A DNA stretch of 64,000 bases from Methylobacterium sp. E-066 (GTDB taxonomy: Bacteria > Pseudomonadota > Alphaproteobacteria > Rhizobiales > Beijerinckiaceae), in assembly GCF_022829635.1 (NCBI RefSeq), contig NZ_JAKSYO010000033.1, positions 1 to 64,000 on the forward strand, in the 5' to 3' direction. Made by a program: the position numbers and the translations under genes. The stretch's first letter is position 1; every line of letters begins with the position of its first letter. This document shows, piece by piece, positions 1 through 7,927 of this stretch. A model generated the notes under the pieces. It saw nothing but the letters and a program-made list of their open reading frames with translations, was not told the origin of the DNA and ran no database searches.

Positions 1-97
1 GTGCGCGGGTGGCCCGCATGAGTAGGAGGGTGTCGTTGCAGACGCCCGAACGCGGAGACAGGGAACGGGCGGCGCTCTTGCCGGGAGGCGGGGCAGC

Positions 98-643
98 CTA
101 GGGCATCGGCCGGGTGAGCGAGACCAGCGCCTGGGGCTGGATGCCCTTACCGACGAGTTCGTTCTGGATCAGGGCATGGACGTCATGGGGCCGGCGGCCG
201 GCGACCTTGATGCGCGCGGCATAGGGCACCGAGATCGCGCCGTCGCGGCCGACCGGCTGCTCGGGGATGAGGGCGGATTTGGACCCGGCGGAGAACCGGT
301 CGGCGACCAGCGGTCCGGAGAACAGGCCGCCGGATCCGGCCTCCCAGACCGAGACCGAGACCATGTCGCCGACGCCGATGACCGGCTCGGTGGAGGGGCG
401 GTGGTCGCCGAAGGAGGCGAGCAGGCTATCCAGCGGGCGTCCGCGCAGGGCCTCGATCACGGAGGGGGTGACGTCGATGATCTCGTAGCGGGCGAGCGTG
501 CCGCCGTCTGCGGTCGCGACTTCCGCGCCCGCCTCGATCGCGCTCGCCGTCGGCCCCGCCGCGGGCAGGTAGGTGCAGCCGCCGATGGACCCCGCCGCGA
601 GGGCGGCCATCAGCGCGGTGAGCGCCGTCTTACGCAGCATCAC
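98..643 (-). CDS. Polysaccharide export lipoprotein, C-terminally short (Wza/KpsD-type poly_export domain)
   Basis: The 181-aa product begins with a lipoprotein signal peptide ending in a lipobox (SIGGC, Cys about residue 23), so it is predicted to be an outer-membrane or periplasmic lipoprotein. Residues about 85-178 read as the poly_export domain of outer-membrane polysaccharide exporters (VIGVGDMVSVSVWEAG, then GRDGAISVPYAARIKVAGR). Family members usually continue into SLBB domains and reach roughly 350-400 aa. Here the frame stops right after VSLTRPMP. I read the other two frames of the remaining 97 bases and found no SLBB-like continuation, so a simple frameshift is unlikely. The start is GTG at 643 or ATG at 640, behind a GAGGAG ribosome-binding site. 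It may be a truncated gene or a short adaptor. The setting (KpsC/KpsS and an LTA-synthase-like enzyme) supports a capsule role. Confidence 0.7.
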   Translation of the reverse strand: MMLRKTALTALMAALAAGSIGGCTYLPAAGPTASAIEAGAEVATADGGTLARYEIIDVTPSVIEALRGRPLDSLLASFGDHRPSTEPVIGVGDMVSVSVWEAGSGGLFSGPLVADRFSAGSKSALIPEQPVGRDGAISVPYAARIKVAGRRPHDVHALIQNELVGKGIQPQALVSLTRPMP

Positions 644-846
644 AGAGACTTCTCCTCGCCGGCCTCCGCGCCATCGCTGGCTCGGGCCGGGACATCCATG
701 GTGACCGCCAAACGCTGCGATCGCTTTAACGGCCGCGTCGAACGGGCGGGTACCGCGCGGAACCCGCTTCTGGGACAGCCTTCGCTATCCGCCGGCAATG
801 CGACACCAGCGTGGCACGGCCAAGCTCGAACCGATCAAGCTTAGCC

Positions 847-2340
847 TTATCGCGCCCTTGCCGGTGCCTCCGCAAGGGTGCGGGCCAGGGTCGCGCGCAG
901 ATCCCGCCCCAGGGCGTCGGCGGTGATGTCCAGGCGGCGCGGTGGGACCGGCGTGCCGCCGAACCGGAACAGCGCGTAATCGGTCGCCTGGCCGCCGAAG
1001 CCCGGCTTGCAGGTCGGCAGCGAGGGCGCGTGGTCGCCGAACACGCAGAGCGTGATGGACTGGCCCCGGTCCCGGGCGACGGTCTCGAGTCCCGCCACGA
1101 GGGTCTCGATCATCCGGCCGGTATTGACGACGTGATGAAGGTATTGCGCCTCCGGATCGTCGATCCCGGGCAGTCGCCCGGGCTTCCAGGGCCCGTGATT
1201 CTCCATGGTCACGCAGAACAGGAACAGCGGCGTGCGCCGCCCCCGGACCTCCTCCAGCAGGCGCTCGCCGAGTGCCACGTCCCCGACATAGGGGCCGACC
1301 CGGGGCGCAGCCTCGAACGCCTCGCCCATCACCAGGTCGGTGAAGCCGAAGGCCTGCATCACCTGGGCCCGGCGAAAAAAGTCCCTGTGGAACGGGTGCA
1401 GGAACAGGGTCTCGTAGCCCCTGCTGCCGGCCAACCGGGCGAGGCTGGTCGGCTCGTCGCCGCTGCGGGAGGTGTAGGGATCGTACCGGCCGAAGCCGAG
1501 GCTGTCGGAGGGCCGGCCGGTGAGCACGGCGTGCTCGCTGCGCATCGTGTAGGCGCCGTGGGCCGGGACCCGTAGGCGGCCGTATTGCGCGGCGTGTGTG
1601 TGGAACAGCTCCATCGCCGGCAGCGTCGGACCGCCGAGGCGCTCCGGGTCGATGAACGATTCGAGCTGGATCACCACAACCACGTCGTCGCCCGGGCCGG
1701 GCGGTAGGGTCGGCACCTCCGGAACCGGCGCGCTGCCCGCCAGCGCCCGGGCCGTGTAGCCGAGCAGGCTCGCCGGCAGGCCGACCCGAGCTACATCCGC
1801 CTCCAGGTCGGGCTCGGGGAACCAGCGCGCGATCAGCCCCGCCAGCGGCGGCCGGGACGCTGCACGGACCAAGAGCCATAGGGCCAGGGGCAGGCCGACG
1901 AGGGCGGCGATGCGTGGGATCGGCGCATCCGGCAGGACGCTCGGCTCGGTCCGGTACCAGATCACCGTCGCGATCAGGGTCAGGACCACCGGAACCGAGA
2001 TGCGCGGATCCCAGAGCGGCGGGATGTAGTAGAGCTGCGGATGGCGCGGCACCTGCGGCAGCAGGACGAAATCGCTGAACAGCAGCGGCTCGCCGATCAC
2101 CGAGCGCTTGGCCCGGCTGACATAGATCAGCGCCGCGACCGAGACGACGCAGGTCAGCCCGGCGAGCCAGGGGCGCCACGAGAAGACGAACCAGAACAGC
2201 AGGATCAGCAGGTAGCCGAGCAGCCGCAGGGCAAGATCGCGCGGCGCCAGGCGCGCCGGGCCGATCGAATCGCCGACGAACACCTCGAGGGCGAGGCAGA
2301 GGGCGAGCGCGAGGGCGGCGGCAATGAGGAACGTGGTCAC
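847..2340 (-). CDS. LTA synthase/phosphoglycerol transferase-like sulfatase-fold membrane protein
   Basis: The 497-aa protein has about four to five hydrophobic segments in residues 1-165 and a periplasmic sulfatase-fold domain from about residue 215 to the end. Family hallmarks are visible: an acidic metal ligand in VVIQLESF (E227), the candidate nucleophile Thr in HGAYTMRSEH (T265), the MENHGPW motif, and the metal-binding FGDHAPS (D436/H437). Relatives such as LtaS and MdoB/OpgB transfer phosphoglycerol or phosphoethanolamine from phospholipid to a glycan. The actual donor and acceptor here are unknown. The location between an export lipoprotein and a KpsC-like gene suggests modification of capsule or another surface glycan. 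It is about 210 bases downstream of the kpsC-like gene on the same strand. Confidence 0.75.
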   Translation of the reverse strand: MTTFLIAAALALALCLALEVFVGDSIGPARLAPRDLALRLLGYLLILLFWFVFSWRPWLAGLTCVVSVAALIYVSRAKRSVIGEPLLFSDFVLLPQVPRHPQLYYIPPLWDPRISVPVVLTLIATVIWYRTEPSVLPDAPIPRIAALVGLPLALWLLVRAASRPPLAGLIARWFPEPDLEADVARVGLPASLLGYTARALAGSAPVPEVPTLPPGPGDDVVVVIQLESFIDPERLGGPTLPAMELFHTHAAQYGRLRVPAHGAYTMRSEHAVLTGRPSDSLGFGRYDPYTSRSGDEPTSLARLAGSRGYETLFLHPFHRDFFRRAQVMQAFGFTDLVMGEAFEAAPRVGPYVGDVALGERLLEEVRGRRTPLFLFCVTMENHGPWKPGRLPGIDDPEAQYLHHVVNTGRMIETLVAGLETVARDRGQSITLCVFGDHAPSLPTCKPGFGGQATDYALFRFGGTPVPPRRLDITADALGRDLRATLARTLAEAPARAR

Positions 2341-2549
2341 GGTTCAGGAACTCGAAGAGGGGCGAGCGCGCCAGCGGATGGTACGGGATGCGACCCGGCA
2401 GGGAAAAACATGGTGAAACAGGGGCTTCGGGGCGTTTCCGGATGCGGATGCCTCGGAACCGAGATTTCGTCCGCCGCGATAGGAATCCGCTCTATCCTCT
2501 TGGGATCGTAAAAAGAAACCGGGACAGCGGGTGCCATGGATGCCCCCGC

Positions 2550-4046
2550 CTAGCGCGGCCCCGTCTCGCGGCCGACGCCGCGGCGGCTGCGGAGCGCCCG
2601 CACGATCGGATTGAACAGGCCGTAGCGCGCCCGCATGACGAGATGGGCGGTGCGGCCGATCGAGAGCGCGCTGCGCGGGGCCGCCTCCCGGGCGGCGCTG
2701 AGCCGGTCGAGGAGCTGCTCGGGGCTGCACGGCTTCATCGCTACGGGATCGAGGTAGCGCGCATAGAGGATCATCGCCCCGGCGACCAACTCGTCCAGGG
2801 TGAGGCTGCGGCCGCGGTCGGCCCCTGGCGCCAGATCCTCCGACAGGCCCCAGCCCGAGTAGAACGGGCGGCCATGGGTCGCCACGCTGAGCCCGCGGAT
2901 CAGCGCCTCGAAGCCCGCGAGCGAGGTCATGGTCTCGACGTGGTGCACCCGGTCGAGCAGGTCGACGATGCTGATTCCCCCCACGATCCGGTCGGCGAGG
3001 GTGAGCGCTTCGGCCTCCGGGATGATACCGGGGCGGAACCCCGCCTCGACATCGGGATGGGGCTTGTAGAGCAGGAAGGCGTCGGGGTTGCGCCGCCGCG
3101 CGGCTTCCAGCAGCGCCCGGTTCGAGCGGACCAGCGGCGAGCCGTGCTGCACCGAGGCGTCGTCCTCGACCTGCCCGGGCACCAGCACGATCCGCCGGCC
3201 GGTCGGCCAGTCGAGGGCGGCGGCGTCGAGGCCGACATTGTACTTGCTGAGGCGGCGCGCGACGACCTCCTCGCGCAGACGCTTGGCCCGGCTCACCAGC
3301 TCGGGCGCGAAATCCGACTCGGCCAGCAGCCGCTGCAGGCGGCTCTCCCGGCGCGGGTCGTAGTAGATGCCGAGGTCGTCGACCACGATGGAGGCGCCGG
3401 GCTGCAGGCTCGCGCCGAGGCCGACCGAGCGCAGGAAACCGTCCTCCACCCGGGCGAGCGGCAGGCCGGCCTGGGCGCAGGCGTCTTCCAGCTTGCCCGG
3501 GGCACGGGTCGCCCAGGCGAGGATCCGGCCGTGATGACGCTGGCCGGCTTCGACCGCGGCCTCGGCCGTCATGGTGTGGACCGGGCGCCCGGCGGGACCG
3601 GTGCCGAGCACGTCGAGGGCCGGCCGCTTCCAGCGCGACATGCCGACATAGACGACGCGCCGGTCGTTCTCGGCGAAGCGCGCGGCGAGCCAGGCGATGT
3701 GTTCCGCGCAGGCTTCGCGGTCGATCAGCTGACGGGTCCAGGGATCGAGGTAATGGATCCCGCCCTCCCCGCCGAGCGGCTTGCCGTCGAGGCTGAGCCG
3801 CAGGGATGCGAACCCGGTCTCCGGTGTGTCGTACGGGCTGAGCAGCGGACCTGGTGTGACCACGAGCCGGCGGCGCCCGGTCAGCGCGAGCAGGCGCGCA
3901 GGCAGGCTTCCCGCCCCCCAGACGGTGCCGACCGCGCCGGGCCGAACCCGGTCGAAGGCGAAGCCCGTCGCGGCCTCGATCTCCGCCCGCAGGCGGCGGA
4001 TCGTCCGGCCGGTCGCGTAGAGCGACGGGGTCGGTTCAAGGGACAT
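2550..4046 (-). CDS. kpsC: KpsC-like capsule polysaccharide glycosyltransferase (Kdo-linker type)
   Basis: This is a cytoplasmic capsule-synthesis protein of the Capsule_synth/KpsC-LipA family. Its relatives build the short beta-Kdo linker on phosphatidylglycerol that primes group-2-type capsule export by an ABC transporter. Diagnostic motifs are EDGFLRSVGLG with a following IYYD, VPGQVEDDAS, LLYKPHPDVE, TSLAGFEALIRG and GRPFYSGWGL. At 498 aa it is shorter than E. coli KpsC (about 675 aa, two catalytic modules), and only one full module with these motifs is seen, after a less conserved N-terminal 170 residues. I chose ATG 4046 (MSLEPTPSL). A longer reading from 4133 adds 29 residues with no recognisable feature. 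It is divergent from the kpsS-like gene across about 350 bases. Confidence 0.82.
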   Translation of the reverse strand: MSLEPTPSLYATGRTIRRLRAEIEAATGFAFDRVRPGAVGTVWGAGSLPARLLALTGRRRLVVTPGPLLSPYDTPETGFASLRLSLDGKPLGGEGGIHYLDPWTRQLIDREACAEHIAWLAARFAENDRRVVYVGMSRWKRPALDVLGTGPAGRPVHTMTAEAAVEAGQRHHGRILAWATRAPGKLEDACAQAGLPLARVEDGFLRSVGLGASLQPGASIVVDDLGIYYDPRRESRLQRLLAESDFAPELVSRAKRLREEVVARRLSKYNVGLDAAALDWPTGRRIVLVPGQVEDDASVQHGSPLVRSNRALLEAARRRNPDAFLLYKPHPDVEAGFRPGIIPEAEALTLADRIVGGISIVDLLDRVHHVETMTSLAGFEALIRGLSVATHGRPFYSGWGLSEDLAPGADRGRSLTLDELVAGAMILYARYLDPVAMKPCSPEQLLDRLSAAREAAPRSALSIGRTAHLVMRARYGLFNPIVRALRSRRGVGRETGPR

Positions 4047-4394
4047 GATGGGGCGCCCGGCTCCGGTCTGCTGACTCGTTCGGGCCGCCTGTAGCGCATT
4101 TTCGCCGCGGTGGGATGGCCGGCGCGGAATCACCGGGATCGCGGGGACAACCGTGGCCGATCACGCAAGCGTCACGGCTTGGAAAGGATTTGGACATATC
4201 GTCGCCGTGATTGCCCCTTCAATCCGCGTGGTGGCCGCAAACGTGCGACCGTTGCAGACGGGCCACGCCGGAGCGGAAACGCCACCCCGCGACGCGGCCT
4301 CGGATTGCCGGGCCGTGTTGCTGCGTGCCAACTCTGGTCACTCTTTCCGGTCCGGATCCGTCCGGCCGAGGGTCAAGGATAGAAGCGCCGCGGA
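4047..4394. promoter_or_regulatory. Divergent intergenic region between kpsC-like and kpsS-like genes
   Basis: These roughly 350 bases separate two divergently read capsule genes and must hold their 5' regions. Short open frames here show no conserved features. No convincing -35/-10 pair, operator palindrome or hairpin was recognised by eye, so this is only inferred to be a regulatory region. Confidence 0.4.
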
Positions 4395-5702
4395 ATGCAA
4401 AAGACCGCCCCCGACGCCCTCCGCGACCGCCCTGCGACCTTTCTGTTCCTGCAGGGCATCGCCTCTCCGTTCTTTTCCGATCTCGGCAAGGCGCTGCGCG
4501 CCCGGGGACACGAAGTCCGCCGCATCAACCTCTGCCCCGGCGACTGGCTGTTCTGGAACGGCAACGCGGACAATTACCGCGGCCGCCGCGAGGCCTGGGG
4601 CACGTATCTCGAATCGTATCTCGACCGTGAGGCCGTCACCGACATCGTGCTGTTCGGCGATTGCCGGCCGTTCCACCGGGCAGCCCGGATGATCGCGGAA
4701 GTCCGCGGCCTGCGGGTTCACGTGTTCGAGGAAGGCTATATCCGTCCGAACTGGATCACCTGCGAGCTCGGCGGGGTGAACGGCTTCTCGTCCCTGCCGC
4801 GCACGGCCGCCGAGGTCCGCGCCTTGGCGCGGCGCCTGCCCCAGCCCGGACGGGCGATGCCCTCCACGGGCGACATGGCCCGGCGCAGCGTCTGGGACGT
4901 CGGCTACAACGTTGCCAACATCGCGTTTCCCTATCTCTTCCCGCATTTCCGCAGCCACCGGCCGACCCATATCGCGGCCGAATATGCGGGCTGGATCAAG
5001 AAGTTCAGCCGCCGCGCCCATACCCGCCGCGAGGCGGCGCGCTGTGACGAGATCTACCGCGCGGTCGGCTGCGATTACTTCCTGCTGCCGCTCCAGCTCG
5101 ACAGCGACTACCAGATCCGGGTCCACTCGCCGTTCCTCGGCGTCGAGGGCTTCATGGACCGGGTGATCAAGTCCTTCGCGGACGCGTCCTCGGCCCCGAC
5201 GCGCCTCCTGGTGAAGCTGCATCCCCTGGACAGCGGCCTGATCAACTGGCGGAAATTCGCCCGTGCCTCGGCCCGGCGCCACGGCGTCAGCGACCGGCTC
5301 GACTTCATCGACGGCGGCGACCTGCCGGCCCTGATCAAGGGCGCCCGCGGCGTCGTGATCGTCAACTCGACGGTGGGCATGCTGTCCCTGGAGATGGGAC
5401 GCCCGACTCACGCGGTCGGCACCGCGATCTACAATATGGCCGGCCTGACCCATCAGGGCGACCTCGACGGCTTCTGGACGAACCCGACCGCGCCCGACAT
5501 GGGCCTGATGGCCGATTTCCGCCGGGTCGTGCTGCACAAGACCCAGGTCAACGGCGGCTTCTTCTCCAAGGGCGCGATCGAGCGGGCCGTGGCCGGCTCG
5601 GTGCCGCGGATGGAATCCGCCCTGCCCGATTCGATGCTGGCCGCGGCCCGGGTGATCCGCGAGGGCGGCGAGAGCGACGGACAGCTCGCGCCTGTCTATT
5701 GA
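4395..5702 (+). CDS. kpsS: KpsS-like capsular polysaccharide glycosyltransferase
   Basis: The 435-aa protein resembles the KpsS branch of the Capsule_synth family, the enzyme that starts the Kdo linker before KpsC extends it. The N-terminus (FLFLQGIASPFFSDLGKAL, then INLCPGDWLFW) is the usual KpsS opening. Later motifs include VFEEGYIRPNWIT, PLQLDSDYQI, LLVKLHPLDSG and, near the C-terminus, VIVNSTVGMLSLEMGRPTHAVG, matching the acceptor/nucleotide-binding half. Length is close to typical KpsS (about 390-430 aa). It is the first gene rightward from the divergent region and is followed after about 120 bases by an SDR gene. Together with the leftward kpsC-like gene it argues for ABC-transporter-dependent capsule. 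The KpsMT transporter itself is not in the window. Confidence 0.82.
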   Translation: MQKTAPDALRDRPATFLFLQGIASPFFSDLGKALRARGHEVRRINLCPGDWLFWNGNADNYRGRREAWGTYLESYLDREAVTDIVLFGDCRPFHRAARMIAEVRGLRVHVFEEGYIRPNWITCELGGVNGFSSLPRTAAEVRALARRLPQPGRAMPSTGDMARRSVWDVGYNVANIAFPYLFPHFRSHRPTHIAAEYAGWIKKFSRRAHTRREAARCDEIYRAVGCDYFLLPLQLDSDYQIRVHSPFLGVEGFMDRVIKSFADASSAPTRLLVKLHPLDSGLINWRKFARASARRHGVSDRLDFIDGGDLPALIKGARGVVIVNSTVGMLSLEMGRPTHAVGTAIYNMAGLTHQGDLDGFWTNPTAPDMGLMADFRRVVLHKTQVNGGFFSKGAIERAVAGSVPRMESALPDSMLAAARVIREGGESDGQLAPVY

Positions 5703-5823
5703 AGCGTGACGGGAAAACAGTCGGTTCTTCCTGACAGTTTCCGGGTCCTGGCGAGCCTTTAAGTCGCCGGTGAGCCTTTCCCGGCCTTGATTTGTCCGGG
5801 CTCCGCGGCGTAGCACCCGCACC

Positions 5824-6591
5824 ATGCCCCGCATTCTGATCACTGGCGCGTCGAGCGGTATCGGCGCTGCGCTCGCACGCCATTACGCGCGTGCCGACGT
5901 GAGCCTCATCCTCATCGGACGCAATGTCGACCGCCTGGAAGCCGTGGCCCGGGATTGCCGGGCCAGCGGCGCGACCGTCGAGCCCGTGCGCCTCGACACC
6001 CGGGACCGGGCCGCCGCGATCGACCTGATCCACAAATCCGACGCGGCCCAGCCGCTGGACCTCGTCATCGCCAATGCCGCGGTGAACGGCGGCAACCAGA
6101 AGGGCGAGGTCGAGTCAGAGGAGACGGCGTTCGAGACCGCAGACATCAACTACACGGGCTCGCTCAACATCGTGCTGCCGACGCTGACGCTGATGCTCCA
6201 GCGCGGGCGCGGGCAGATCGTGCTGGTGTCCTCGCTCGCGGCCTACGCGCCGCTGCAGGATGCCCCGGCCTATAGCGGCGCCAAGGCTGCCCTGGTCGCC
6301 CACGGGCTCGCCCTGCGCCAGAAGGTCGGGCCGCGCGGCGTGAAGGTCAACGTCGTGGCGCCGGGCTACGTGAAGACCCCGATGGGCGGCGAGCTCAAGG
6401 GTTGGCGGCCCCTGGAGATGAGCGCCGACGAGGCGGCCCTGCACATCGCCAAGGGCGTCGCGAAGGACCGCGACGTGATCGCCTTCCCGTTCGTGCTGGC
6501 GGCCCTGGCGCGGACCGTGCTGCTCCTGCCCGAGAGCATCCGCCGAGCCGGCCTTTACGCCTTCCGGTTCCAGCGACGGCCGCGCCGCTGA
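5824..6591 (+). CDS. SDR family NAD(P)-dependent oxidoreductase
   Basis: This is a classical short-chain dehydrogenase/reductase of 255 aa. The N-terminal cofactor motif TGASSGIG is at residues 7-14, an NAA motif follows (VIANAAV), and the catalytic Ser-Tyr-Lys set appears as VLVSSLAAY and YSGAK. A hydrophobic stretch near the C-terminus (FPFVLAALARTVLLLPESI) could make it membrane-associated, as in capsule-linked SDRs. Its stop codon overlaps the ATG of the following formyltransferase by one base, so the two are very likely translated together. The substrate cannot be read from sequence. A sugar- or lipid-modifying step in the neighbouring surface-polysaccharide pathway is a reasonable inference. 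Confidence 0.82.
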   Translation: MPRILITGASSGIGAALARHYARADVSLILIGRNVDRLEAVARDCRASGATVEPVRLDTRDRAAAIDLIHKSDAAQPLDLVIANAAVNGGNQKGEVESEETAFETADINYTGSLNIVLPTLTLMLQRGRGQIVLVSSLAAYAPLQDAPAYSGAKAALVAHGLALRQKVGPRGVKVNVVAPGYVKTPMGGELKGWRPLEMSADEAALHIAKGVAKDRDVIAFPFVLAALARTVLLLPESIRRAGLYAFRFQRRPRR

Positions 6592-7451
6592 TGGCCCGCG
6601 CCCGGATCGCCCTGTTCGTCCTGGAGGCGCTGCCGAACGCGCGGGTGGTGCGCCGGTTCGTGGCCGATCACAGGGCCGACATCGCCTTGGTCGGGCTCTC
6701 GAACGCGGAGCGGCCGTCGAGCGGGGGGCTGACCGGGCAGGTCCGGCGCCATCTCGCCCGCTCCGGCGCCGGGATCCTGCCCTACCTCGCGGTGAATTTC
6801 GGGCTACCGGACCTGCTGCGCCCGCTGGCGCCCCTGACCCAGGCGGTCTCCGGCAGCGGCGATGCGCCGGAATCGACTCCGCTCAAGACCCTGTGCCGGC
6901 GCCTCGGCATCCCGACCCTGACGGTCGACGACGTGAACGGGCCTGAGGTCGCTCAGGCGCTGCGCGAGGCGGCCCCGGACCTGATCCTGACCTATCATTT
7001 CGACCAGATCCTGAAGGCCGAGACCATCGATCTGGCGCGGCTGGGCGGCATCAATGGTCATCCCGGGCTGCTGCCGCGCCACCGCGGCCCGGTCCCGACG
7101 ATCCATGCGCTGGCCGACGGGCCCGGCGCCTTCGGCATGACCCTGCACCGGCTGGCCGCCACGATCGATACCGGGGCGATCCTGGCCCAGGAGGCTGTGC
7201 CCCTCCCCGCCGCCGCCACCGCCACCCGGGCGGCCGTGGCGCTCCACGCCCATGGGCGCGGCATGCTCGACCAACTGCTCGACGCGATCGCCCGCGCGGA
7301 CCGCCTGCCCGAAGGCCGGACCACGGAGGTCCTGCCCTATTGCCCGTTCCCGGACCGGGCGCTGCTGGCCTCCCTGCGCCGCAGGGGCCTGCGGCTCACC
7401 GACGGGCGCGACCTGCGCGAGGCGGTCAGCCTGTCCGGCCGCGCTGCTTAA
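6591..7451 (+). CDS. Formyltransferase-family protein
   Basis: The 286-aa product contains the formyltransferase (GART/Fmt-like) fold, which moves a formyl group from 10-formyl-tetrahydrofolate to an amine. The catalytic Asn-x-His appears in GGINGHPGLLPRHRG and the conserved Asp in TLHRLAATIDTGAI, about 40 residues later, with the usual spacing. It is not the methionyl-tRNA formyltransferase itself: the N-terminal 110 residues are divergent and a clear tRNA-binding C-domain is lacking. The ATG at 6591 shares its A with the stop of the upstream SDR gene. Sugar N-formyltransferases of surface glycans have this fold, so N-formylation of a capsule sugar is a possible role (inference). Confidence 0.75.
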   Translation: MARARIALFVLEALPNARVVRRFVADHRADIALVGLSNAERPSSGGLTGQVRRHLARSGAGILPYLAVNFGLPDLLRPLAPLTQAVSGSGDAPESTPLKTLCRRLGIPTLTVDDVNGPEVAQALREAAPDLILTYHFDQILKAETIDLARLGGINGHPGLLPRHRGPVPTIHALADGPGAFGMTLHRLAATIDTGAILAQEAVPLPAAATATRAAVALHAHGRGMLDQLLDAIARADRLPEGRTTEVLPYCPFPDRALLASLRRRGLRLTDGRDLREAVSLSGRAA

Positions 7452-7516
7452 CTGGCTCTTAAGGCTGTTTCGTAAAGGATCGTTCAGTCTTTCCCCGCGC
7501 CGACCGAGCCCGCCCG

Positions 7517-7927
7517 ATGCCGGATACCAGCTCCCTCAAGGCGGCCACCGACGCGCTGGCCTATGGCCGCCGGATCCAGAACGGGCAGATCCGGGCCATC
7601 TCCGAGAACATCGCGAACGCCGATTCCACCCCGGCCGATCCGAGCGGGGCGCCCTATGCCCGGAAGATCGCCGTGTTCCAGCCGGTCGATGTCGACAGAG
7701 CGCGCGAACCGGTCGGCCGCATCGTGCGCGACGGCAGCGATTTCCGCCGGCGCTACGACCCATCGAATGCGGCGGCCGACCGGCAGGGCTATGTCCGCCT
7801 GCCGAACGTCAACGTCGCGCTGGAATCGGCCGACCTGCAGCGCGTGATCCGGAACTACGAGCTGAATCTCAGCGCGGAGGCCTCGATCGACGCGGTGAGC
7901 CGGGCGACGCTCAACCTGCTCGGGTGA
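7517..7927 (+). CDS. flgC: FlgC-like flagellar basal-body rod protein, solitary copy
   Basis: The 136-aa protein has both ends of the FlgC rod-protein pattern: an N-terminal helix with ISENIANADST and a C-terminal block GYVRLPNVNVALESAD followed by a long helix ending TLNLL. FlgC forms part of the proximal rod of the flagellum and is exported by the flagellar type III apparatus. Length matches the family (about 135-140 aa). Unusually, no flgB, fliE or other flagellar gene is adjacent. Its 3' end overlaps the convergent permease gene by 17 bases. It could be an accessory copy or a split-off member of a flagellar regulon. Confidence 0.75.
   Translation: MPDTSSLKAATDALAYGRRIQNGQIRAISENIANADSTPADPSGAPYARKIAVFQPVDVDRAREPVGRIVRDGSDFRRRYDPSNAAADRQGYVRLPNVNVALESADLQRVIRNYELNLSAEASIDAVSRATLNLLG

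Noticed and set aside
785..2179. A second, alternate-frame 464-aa minus-strand reading over the LTA-synthase-like gene
   Set aside because: Arg/Pro/Gly/Ala-biased shadow; the 847-2340 frame has the sulfatase catalytic residues.
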